Shown: positions 1 through 4,258 of the stretch, piece after piece
How the letters are laid out: each line of letters opens with the position of its first letter
Numbering within the stretch: position 1 is the stretch's first letter
Source: Clostridiales bacterium UBA4696
Lineage (GTDB): Bacteria; Bacillota; Clostridia; Oscillospirales; Oscillospiraceae
Assembly (NCBI GenBank): GCA_002404795.1
Contig: DHKK01000058.1
Location: 13,944 to 20,707 of the forward strand
Direction of reading: 5' to 3'
DNA: 6,764 nucleotides
Program-made: the position numbers and the translations under genes
The notes under the pieces: generated by a model
The model's database searches: none
What the model was told of the DNA's origin: nothing
What the model saw: only the letters and a program-made list of their open reading frames with translations

Positions 1-729
1 GCGTATCTGGAAAACCTGGGCGTGAAGGTCTGTCTTCTGAGCATGGATAACTTTTTCCTGCCGCTCGCCGAGCGGCCGAAGGATCTGACCGACTGGGAAT
101 CGCCCCTGTGCGTCAACCGCCAGCTGCTGCTGGACACCATCGAAAAGCTCTCCAACGGCGAGACCGTGCAGGTGCCCTGGTACGACTTCCCGAACAACCG
201 CACCGGCGGCTACACCCCCATGGAGGGCAGCCTCGAGGCCGTCATCATCGCCGAGGGCATCCACATGCTCAATCCCCTGCTCTTCGACCCCATCCGTGAC
301 CGCGCGACCGGCATCTATGTCGCGCCCCGCACGCGCATCATCACTCCGGGCGACCGCATCATCCACCCCGAGCAGGTCCGGGTGGCCCGCCGCATGATCC
401 GCAACTACCAGGGCCGCGGCAACTCCCTGCGCGAGACCATCATCCGCGCCCAGTCCGTCAACCAGGGCGAGCAGAAATACATCGCCCCCAACAAGCCGAA
501 CGCCTCCATCCACATCGACTCCTTCCACGACTACGAGCTGTGCATCCTCGCCAAATACCTGCGGCAGATCCCGCAGTTCGCCTCGGATCTCGACGACGCG
601 TTCATCGCCGGGCACGGTCTGACGGTCCTCATGGACGTGGTCCGGAGCCTGCCGCCCCTGGACACGCCGTACGTTCCCCGCGACTCCATCGTCCGCGAAT
701 TCGTCGGCGGAAGCATCTTCCAATATTGA
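1..729 (+). CDS. Nucleoside (uridine-type) kinase, C-terminal part
   Basis: The reading frame is open from base 1, so the gene begins upstream and 242 residues are visible, ending at TGA 727-729. It resembles the uridine kinase/phosphoribulokinase P-loop family, which phosphorylates nucleosides with ATP or GTP in pyrimidine salvage in the cytosol. Visible family marks are the DNFF motif (about residues 16-19), the segment GETVQVPWYDFPNNRTGG matching the family's 'P.YDF..h.R' substrate region, and the acidic strand AEGIHMLNP. The Walker A loop would lie before base 1. The C-terminal REFVGGSIFQY tail resembles the clostridial nucleoside kinases that carry an N-terminal TGS/ThrRS-like region of several hundred residues, so the full protein may be about 550 residues; this is inference from the tail. 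A strong terminator follows 1 bp after the stop. True substrate unknown. Confidence 0.85.
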   Translation, partial: AYLENLGVKVCLLSMDNFFLPLAERPKDLTDWESPLCVNRQLLLDTIEKLSNGETVQVPWYDFPNNRTGGYTPMEGSLEAVIIAEGIHMLNPLLFDPIRDRATGIYVAPRTRIITPGDRIIHPEQVRVARRMIRNYQGRGNSLRETIIRAQSVNQGEQKYIAPNKPNASIHIDSFHDYELCILAKYLRQIPQFASDLDDAFIAGHGLTVLMDVVRSLPPLDTPYVPRDSIVREFVGGSIFQY

Positions 730-730
730 A

Positions 731-767
731 AAAAACGCGCGCTGCCCGTGAAGCAGCGCGCGTTTTT
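731..767 (+). terminator. Intrinsic terminator of the nucleoside kinase gene
   Basis: A perfect 14-bp stem (731-744 with 754-767) has a 9-nt loop and five T at the end of the 3' arm. The 5' arm begins with five A, so the stem is symmetric and could also act on the minus strand. It lies directly after the TGA at 727-729 and isolates the kinase gene from what follows. Confidence 0.93.
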
Positions 768-801
768 CATGTGTCATAGAAACGGTGTAAACCCGCGGCC
801 C

Positions 802-910
802 GTGTAGGGGCCGATGCCTACATCGGCCCGAAGGGCAGTACGGATCCGCCGTAGCCTTCCGTAAAAACGGACCATTCTGCGCGGGCCGATGTGGGCATCG
901 GCCCCTACAT
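802..910. repeat. REP/MITE-like inverted-repeat element
   Basis: Two 29-bp arms, 802-830 and 882-910, are reverse complements at 27 of 29 positions and are separated by 51 bp. Each arm is itself a hairpin: GGGCCGATG pairs with CATCGGCCC, 9 bp with a 4-nt loop, at 808-829 and again at 883-904. The loops differ (CCTA against TGGG), so the arms have diverged slightly while the stems stayed intact. The spacer holds a further small hairpin (TCCGT/ACGGA near 858-871). There is no ORF, and the element sits in the gap between the kinase terminator and the end of the XRE gene. This layout fits a BIME/REP pair or a short non-autonomous mobile element. I recall similar GTAGGGGCCGATG... units in gut Firmicutes genomes, but copy number cannot be seen here. 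Confidence 0.75.
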
Positions 911-921
911 TTTTCCCCCTT

Positions 922-955
922 TGCCAAAAAGCCGCAGCTTTTTTGGCAGTTTTTC
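922..955. terminator. Hairpin between the repeat and the XRE gene, possible terminator
   Basis: TGCCAAAAAGC (922-932) pairs with GCTTTTTTGGCA (937-948), with one bulged T and a CGCA loop. On the plus strand it is followed by GTTTTTC, giving a short T tail. On the minus strand it follows the XRE stop codon (954-956) by a few bases, but the downstream bases are G- and A-rich, so termination there would rely on the U-rich arm alone. It is the only candidate terminator for the XRE gene. Confidence 0.4.
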
Positions 956-1550
956 AAAACCACGTCCGTGTCCGGGAGAAGCGGAACAGCTCCCAGAGCG
1001 TGATGAGCACCTGCACGGCGGCGCAGACGACGAAGATGAGCTTCAGATACGGGATCATCGGGATGGAGAGATAGATGCACAGGCCCGCCGACCAGATGAG
1101 CGCCGTGATGGAAAGCCCCTGCATCAGAATGCCCCACCACAGCGACGTGAACACGATGCACACGATGCTCGACACCGGCACCGCGTACAGGAAAAACAGC
1201 CACGACGGGAACGGCACCGCCGCGATCGTAAAGGCCGTGAATAAGATCGCCGCGATCACAAACACCAGCGCCACCGACAGCAGCACCACGTAGATGTGGA
1301 AATGCGGATTGGACTTTTTGGGCGGCTCCTCCTCGCCGATGAGGTTGCTGACGGTGATGCCGTAGAGCTGCGCGATCTGCGCGAGGATATAGACGTCGGG
1401 CAGGCCCTCGCCCCGCTCCCACTTGGAAACGGACTTATCGGAGTAATTGAGCTTGCGCGCAAGGTCCAGCTGGGTGTCCTTATGGGCTTTGCGGTAAGCG
1501 GCGATATTTTTTGCTACGGTGCGCCGCAGCGTCTGTTCGTCCTGGATCAT
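954..1550 (-). CDS. XRE-family HTH regulator with four membrane segments
   Basis: This is a 198-residue protein. Residues 8-72 form a Cro/C1-type helix-turn-helix, with the recognition region around TQLDLARKLNYSDKSVSKWERG and the typical W-E-R-G-x-x-x-P-D motif. A short charged linker (EEEPPKKSNP, 73-82) leads into a hydrophobic C-terminal half with four likely membrane helices at about 85-112, 117-142, 145-168 and 169-189, ending in a basic tail (RFSRTRTWF). It is therefore probably a membrane-anchored DNA-binding protein that senses something in or near the membrane; no ligand-binding domain is visible. The start is the ATG at 1550, because a strong AAGGGGG site (1558-1564) lies 7 nt upstream. 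A GTG at 1586 would add 12 residues but would put that ribosome site inside the gene. It reads away from the ABC-F gene. Target genes unknown; autoregulation is plausible from the palindrome at 1594-1608. Confidence 0.87.
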   Translation of the reverse strand: MIQDEQTLRRTVAKNIAAYRKAHKDTQLDLARKLNYSDKSVSKWERGEGLPDVYILAQIAQLYGITVSNLIGEEEPPKKSNPHFHIYVVLLSVALVFVIAAILFTAFTIAAVPFPSWLFFLYAVPVSSIVCIVFTSLWWGILMQGLSITALIWSAGLCIYLSIPMIPYLKLIFVVCAAVQVLITLWELFRFSRTRTWF

Positions 1551-1557
1551 AAGGACG

Positions 1558-1569
1558 CCCCCTTCCCTT
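1558..1569 (-). promoter_or_regulatory. Ribosome-binding site that fixes the XRE gene start
   Basis: On the minus strand a purine run AAGGGAAGGGGG ends 7 nt before the ATG at 1548-1550. This spacing supports that ATG over the upstream in-frame GTG (1586) and ATG (1577). Confidence 0.75.
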
Positions 1570-1591
1570 GAAAGCATTGGTATCACAGGAA

Positions 1592-1608
1592 ATTCTACTG
1601 GCAGTAGA
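1592..1608 (-). promoter_or_regulatory. Likely -10 box and overlapping operator palindrome of the XRE gene
   Basis: TCTACTG-G-CAGTAGA (1594-1608) is a perfect 7-1-7 palindrome. Its edge overlaps TAGAAT (read on the minus strand, 1597-1592), a 5/6 match to the -10 consensus, about 42 bp before the XRE start codon. No good -35 box is seen at 17 nt. A repressor-type site over a -10 box upstream of an HTH gene suggests autorepression. This is inference from position. Confidence 0.5.
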
Positions 1609-1671
1609 GTGCCGTTCTCCGACGGGTATCGGCCGGTGCCGCGCCGGTAGGGTGCATATTTCCTGCCTGTA

Positions 1672-1680
1672 TGCTATAGT
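1672..1680 (+). promoter_or_regulatory. Possible extended -10 promoter for a small RNA
   Basis: TGCTATAGT contains TATAGT (1675-1680) with a TGn-type extension. No convincing -35 box is seen upstream. It would start transcription near 1687 and feed the hairpin series that ends at the terminator 1793-1833, where no coding gene is present. Confidence 0.3.
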
Positions 1681-1723
1681 GCAGACATCAGCAAGGCAGA
1701 TTGCATAGCTGCCGGGCTGACGA

Positions 1724-1742
1724 TATACTGGAATACAGTATA
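1724..1742. promoter_or_regulatory. Palindrome related to the XRE-gene operator
   Basis: TATACTG-GAATA-CAGTATA is a perfect 7-5-7 inverted repeat. It shares the TACTG...CAGTA half-sites of the palindrome at 1594-1608 but with a wider spacer. It could be a second protein site in the same gap. It could also act only as an RNA hairpin, since seven T follow at 1747-1753, four bases after the stem. Confidence 0.35.
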
Positions 1743-1792
1743 GCACTTTTTTTCATCCTGTGCAATGCGCAGTTTCTGGCGATTGCACGATC

Positions 1793-1833
1793 CGCACCCG
1801 GCATCTCACACACCGTGCCGGGTGCGTTTTTTT
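1793..1833 (+). terminator. Strong intrinsic terminator upstream of the ABC-F promoter
   Basis: A perfect 11-bp GC-rich stem, CGCACCCGGCA (1793-1803) with TGCCGGGTGCG (1816-1826), has a 12-nt loop and is followed by seven T (1827-1833). It ends any plus-strand transcript arriving from 1600-1790 and insulates the ABC-F promoter that begins 20 bp later. Confidence 0.92.
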
Positions 1834-1853
1834 CTTCAAATTTTTACCAGCGC

Positions 1854-1882
1854 TTGCGTTTTTCCCCGTCGCATGGTAGAAT
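1854..1882 (+). promoter_or_regulatory. Sigma-A-type promoter of the ABC-F leader
   Basis: TTGCGT (1854-1859) and TAGAAT (1877-1882) are separated by exactly 17 nt, and TGG precedes the -10 box (extended -10). The expected start site is near 1889, giving a leader of about 240 nt before the ABC-F start codon. Confidence 0.8.
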
Positions 1883-1915
1883 CAAGCCATAAAGAACAGA
1901 AGGGAGTTTGAGAGC

Positions 1916-1936
1916 ATGCGCATGATCTCCTGCTGA
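1916..1936 (+). CDS. Leader peptide MRMISC upstream of the ABC-F gene
   Basis: A 6-codon ORF (ATG 1916, TGA 1934-1936) is preceded by AGGGAG (1901-1906) with a 9-nt gap. It begins about 27 nt from the predicted transcript start. Its ribosome-binding region (1903-1914) is complementary to a downstream segment (2015-2026), placing the ORF where a stalled ribosome would control leader folding. Short regulatory ORFs of this kind are known ahead of ABC-F, erm and similar antibiotic-response genes. A second ATG lies at 1922 inside it. The peptide itself is unlikely to act in trans; the stalling ribosome is probably what matters. This call rests on position and on the RNA pairings, as the peptide has no family. 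Confidence 0.65.
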   Translation: MRMISC

Positions 1937-2070
1937 AACCTTGGCACGATCGTAACACGCTGGCGGTGAAGACCGTCTGGTTCGTTGTGCCTTTTGGCGG
2001 GAAATCTGCTTTGTCTCTCAGCCTCCGTGCAGACCGTCTGCCCATTTGCGGCAGGCGCAGGATGCCCTTT

Positions 2071-2103
2071 GGCTGTGGGAGTATCTCCCGCGGCCAATTT
2101 TTT
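2071..2103 (+). terminator. Attenuator terminator before the ABC-F gene
   Basis: GGCTGTGGGAG (2071-2081) pairs with CTCCCGCGGCC (2085-2095) over 11 bp with two G-U pairs and a 3-nt loop, followed by AA and six T (2098-2103). It ends only 11 bp before the ABC-F Shine-Dalgarno site, so it must be bypassed for expression from the mapped promoter. Confidence 0.85.
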
Positions 2104-2114
2104 ATCGATCGATT

Positions 2115-2120
2115 GGAGGG
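2115..2120 (+). promoter_or_regulatory. ABC-F ribosome-binding site, possibly masked by leader RNA
   Basis: GGAGGG lies 7 nt before the ATG at 2128 and fixes that start. Bases 2115-2123 are complementary to 2062-2070 (7 Watson-Crick and 2 G-U pairs), which directly precede the terminator stem, so the site could be covered whenever the terminator fold is present. Confidence 0.8.
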
Positions 2121-2127
2121 CATACCG

Positions 2128-3624
2128 ATGGCATTGATCCAGATCACAGACCTTACCTTTGCATACCCCGGCAGCTTTGACCCTGTATTTGAACATGTCA
2201 GCTTCCAGCTCGACACCGATTGGCGGCTCGGCCTGACGGGCCGCAACGGGCGCGGCAAGACGACGCTCCTGCGCCTTCTGCAGGGCCAGTATCCCCACCA
2301 GGGCACGATCACAGCCCCCGGCGGGTTCGAGTATTTCCCGTATCCCATCCCCGACGCGGCGCTCACGCCGCTCGAGCTGCTGGAGCGCAGCTTCCCGGAC
2401 GTGCCGCAGTGGCGCCTGCGGCGCGAGCTGGCGCCGCTATTCGTGACGGACGACGCGCTGTACCGTCCGTTTTCCACGCTTTCCGGCGGCGAACAGGCGA
2501 AGATCCTGCTGGCGCTGCTTTTCGCGCGCGAGGGCCGGTATCTGCTCATCGACGAGCCGACGAACCATCTCGACGAGACGGGCCGCGCGCTCGTCAGCCG
2601 GTATCTGGCCAAAAAGTCCGGCTTTCTGCTCGTCTCGCACGACCGCGCGTTTTTGGACGGCTGCGTCGACCACATCCTGTCCATCAATCGCGGCGGCATT
2701 GAGGTGCAGAAGGGCAATTTCTCCTCATGGTATGAAAACCGGCAGCGGCAGGACGCGTTTGAGCTGGCGCAGAACGCGCAGCTGAAAAAGGAGATCGGCC
2801 GTCTGAAGCAGGCCGCGCGGCAGTCGCGCGCGTGGGCCGACAAGGTCGAGAGCACGAAGATCGGCCCGCACTCGGCGAAAGTAACGGGCGAGGCCGACGC
2901 CATGGGCGGCCGCGCCTACATCGGCGAGCAGTCGCGCCGCATGCAGCAGCGGCGCAAGAATCTCGAACGGCGGCAAAGCGCCGCCATCGAGGAAAAATCG
3001 GCGCTTCTGAAGAACATCGAGCAGGCCGCGCCCCTGAAGCTGCACCAGCTTCCATATCACACGGACCGGCTGGCGCTTTTGCGGGACGTCTCGGTGTGCT
3101 ATGGCGGCGCGCCCGTGTGCCGCGGCGTCAGCTTCTGCGTCGAGCAGGGCGACCGGATCGCGCTGCGCGGCGCGAATGGCACCGGGAAGACGAGCCTTCT
3201 GCGCCTGCTGTGCGGCGAGGACGTGCCGCACACCGGGACCGTGGAGCGCAGCTCCCGGCTGCGGATCTCCTACGTGCGGCAGGATCCGTCCGGCCTGCGC
3301 GGGGATCTGGGCGCGTATGCCGCGCGGTACGGGCTGGATGAGAGCCTGTTCAAGGCGATCTTGCGCAAGCTGGATTTTGCGCGGGTGCAGTTTGAAAAGG
3401 ATATGGCAGACTTTTCTGCCGGACAGAAGAAAAAGGTGCTGCTGGCGCGGAGCCTGTGCGAGCCGTCGCATCTGCTCGTCTGGGATGAGCCGCTCAATTA
3501 TGTGGACGTGCTTTCGCGCATGCAGATCGAAGGCCTGCTGCTGGAATTCCGGCCGACGATCGTCTTTGTGGAGCACGACCGCGTCTTCTGCGATCGCGTC
3601 GCGACAAAGGCCGTGCTGCTCTGA
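2128..3624 (+). CDS. ABC-F ribosome-protection ATPase, Lsa/Vga/CplR-like
   Basis: The protein has 498 residues, which I recall as the length of Lsa(A). It has two ABC ATPase domains and no membrane segments, as expected of cytosolic ABC-F proteins that bind the ribosomal E site and reach to the peptidyl-transferase centre. Domain 1: Walker A GRNGRGKTT (38-46), signature LSGGE (118-122), Walker B LLIDEP with E143, H-loop H171. Linker at about 205-300: charged, helical, coiled-coil-like, the part that contacts P-site tRNA and the drug region. Domain 2: Walker A GANGTGKTS (348-356), signature FSAGQKKK (429-436), Walker B LLVWDEP with E454, then LNYVD and the VEHD motif. The FSAGQ and WDEPLNYVD forms are typical of the Lsa/Vga/CplR resistance branch (lincosamide, streptogramin A, pleuromutilin) and not of housekeeping EttA/Uup types. 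All catalytic residues are intact. Start chosen from GGAGGG 7 nt upstream. Expression is governed by the attenuator at 1889-2103. The drug profile cannot be told from sequence. Confidence 0.94.
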   Translation: MALIQITDLTFAYPGSFDPVFEHVSFQLDTDWRLGLTGRNGRGKTTLLRLLQGQYPHQGTITAPGGFEYFPYPIPDAALTPLELLERSFPDVPQWRLRRELAPLFVTDDALYRPFSTLSGGEQAKILLALLFAREGRYLLIDEPTNHLDETGRALVSRYLAKKSGFLLVSHDRAFLDGCVDHILSINRGGIEVQKGNFSSWYENRQRQDAFELAQNAQLKKEIGRLKQAARQSRAWADKVESTKIGPHSAKVTGEADAMGGRAYIGEQSRRMQQRRKNLERRQSAAIEEKSALLKNIEQAAPLKLHQLPYHTDRLALLRDVSVCYGGAPVCRGVSFCVEQGDRIALRGANGTGKTSLLRLLCGEDVPHTGTVERSSRLRISYVRQDPSGLRGDLGAYAARYGLDESLFKAILRKLDFARVQFEKDMADFSAGQKKKVLLARSLCEPSHLLVWDEPLNYVDVLSRMQIEGLLLEFRPTIVFVEHDRVFCDRVATKAVLL

Positions 3625-3628
3625 CGGC

Positions 3629-3657
3629 TTGACCTTTCGGCACGCCGCGGGTACAAT
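3629..3657 (+). promoter_or_regulatory. Near-consensus promoter of the DUF2284 gene
   Basis: TTGACC (3629-3634) and TACAAT (3652-3657), each a 5/6 match, are spaced by exactly 17 nt. It begins 5 bp after the ABC-F stop codon, so the downstream gene has its own supply of transcript even when ABC-F is attenuated. No terminator separates the two genes, so read-through from ABC-F is also possible. Confidence 0.88.
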
Positions 3658-3686
3658 GGGAGAAAACACGCCGGAGGAAGAAGCCT

Positions 3687-4217
3687 ATGGACAAGCAGGC
3701 CGTCGAGGCGCAGCTGTGCCAGCTGCCGATCAGCCAATACGCATGGATCGACCCGCAGACGATCGAATTTTCCGACCGCATCCGCTACGTCTGCGAGCAC
3801 GAGTGCCCGATGTATGGGACGAGCTGGGCCTGTCCCCCGGCCGTGGGGACGGTCGCAGCCTGCCGGGAACGGGTCTTGTCCTACCCCGGCGCGCTGGTCT
3901 TCACCACGCTTTGCGAGGTCGACGACATCGCCGATCTTGCCGCCACGCTCGCCACGCGCGCGCCGCACGAGGCCGTCACGCGGCAGGTGCGGGACATCCT
4001 GCGGCAGTTTTCGCCGGATGTGCTCACCTTGTCCACCGAGTCGTGCGCGATCTGCGAACACTGCGCGTATCCGGACGCGCCCTGCCGCCACCCGGAGCGG
4101 ATGTTCCCCTGCGTGGAGAGCTACGGCATCGTCGCCACGGCCCTCGCCGAGCAGAACGGCATCGAATTTTACAACGGCAACATCGTCACCTGGTTTTCGC
4201 TCCTGTGCTACCGGTAA
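3687..4217 (+). CDS. DUF2284 cysteine-rich predicted metal-binding protein
   Basis: This is a 176-residue cytosolic protein with no signal peptide or membrane segment. It has two cysteine clusters in the DUF2284 (COG5423-like) pattern. The first is C36-x3-C40-P-x-Y-G-x-x-W-x-C49-P-P followed by C59. The second is C120-x2-C123-x2-C126, then C133-R-H-P and C142. These suggest a bound metal or iron-sulfur cluster, but the family has no established biochemical role that I can name. The start is supported by GGAGG (3673-3677) 9 nt upstream. The gene has its own promoter (3629-3657) and terminator (4222-4258), so it is a monocistronic unit, perhaps also receiving ABC-F read-through. Nothing in the sequence ties its role to the ribosome genes on either side. 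Confidence 0.88.
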   Translation: MDKQAVEAQLCQLPISQYAWIDPQTIEFSDRIRYVCEHECPMYGTSWACPPAVGTVAACRERVLSYPGALVFTTLCEVDDIADLAATLATRAPHEAVTRQVRDILRQFSPDVLTLSTESCAICEHCAYPDAPCRHPERMFPCVESYGIVATALAEQNGIEFYNGNIVTWFSLLCYR

Positions 4218-4221
4218 ACGC

Positions 4222-4258
4222 ACCGGCAGTCCCGCTTTGCGGGGCTGCCGGTTTTTTT
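4222..4258 (+). terminator. Terminator shared by convergent DUF2284 and GTPase genes
   Basis: A 14-bp stem (4222-4235 with 4239-4252, one G-U pair, TTT loop) is followed by a T run through 4258. It lies 4 bp after the DUF2284 stop codon, and its T run overlaps the stop codon of the minus-strand gene (4257-4259). On the minus strand the hairpin is followed by only GCGTTT, so it may work there less well. Confidence 0.93.

Larger units (their letters stand above)
1687..1833 (+). ncRNA. Candidate structured small RNA ending at a strong terminator
   Basis: This stretch has no credible ORF but four consecutive stem-loops on the plus strand. First, TCAGC-aa-GGCAG pairs with CTGCC-gg-GCTGA (1688-1720, with a symmetric internal loop). 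Second, TATACTG/CAGTATA (1724-1742, 5-nt loop). Third, GTGCAAT/ATTGCAC (1760-1788) with an inner CGC/GCG stem. Fourth, the 11-bp terminator 1793-1833. AGTGC (1679-1683) could also close with GCACT (1743-1747). The terminator has no protein-coding gene to serve on this strand, and the ABC-F promoter starts only after it, so a short RNA of about 145 nt is the simplest reading. I do not recognise it as 6S, SRP, tmRNA or a known riboswitch. The 5' end is uncertain, as the promoter is weak. Confidence 0.4.
1889..2127 (+). promoter_or_regulatory. Transcription-attenuator leader of the ABC-F gene
   Basis: The leader carries mutually exclusive helices. Segment 1 (1903-1914, the leader-peptide ribosome site) pairs with segment 2 (2015-2026) at 11 of 12 positions, including one G-U. 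Segment 2 (2014-2023) can instead pair with segment 3 (2071-2080) at 9 of 10 positions, including one G-U. Segment 3 pairs with segment 4 (2085-2095) to make the terminator. Local helices fill the gaps: 1943-1950 with 1984-1991, enclosing 1962-1967/1972-1977 with a GAAG loop, and 2035-2042 with 2050-2057. The expected logic is that with free translation 1:2 forms, the terminator folds and transcription stops. A ribosome stalled on the leader ORF hides segment 1, so 2:3 forms and the ABC-F gene is read. This matches the known class of ribosome-mediated attenuators before antibiotic-resistance genes. Pairings are read from the sequence; the mechanism is inferred. Confidence 0.75.

Noticed and set aside
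802..910. CRISPR-like repeat
   Set aside because: There are only two units, in inverted and not direct orientation, with no spacer array or cas genes.
1551..1586. Longer XRE protein starting at GTG 1586 or ATG 1577
   Set aside because: The strong purine-rich ribosome site at 1558-1569 would then lie inside the gene, and the added residues do not belong to the HTH domain.
1724..1753. The palindrome plus T run as a separate intrinsic terminator
   Set aside because: The stem is only 7 bp and mostly A-T, and four bases separate it from the T run. At best it is a weak terminator; the strong one is at 1793-1833.
1701..1892. 63-codon plus-strand ORF with a hydrophobic middle
   Set aside because: It starts at TTG with a poorly spaced AAGG, runs through a strong terminator (1793-1833) and over the ABC-F promoter, and resembles no family.
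1966..2127. In-frame N-terminal extension of the ABC-F gene by 54 codons from a GTG at 1966
   Set aside because: There is no ribosome-binding site before 1966, the extension crosses the attenuator helices and terminator, and the true start at 2128 has GGAGGG at ideal spacing and gives the usual 498-residue family length.
1836..2903. 355-codon minus-strand ORF across the leader and ABC-F gene
   Set aside because: Its serine/arginine-rich composition and lack of a ribosome site or domain mark it as antisense to the ABC-F gene and its leader.
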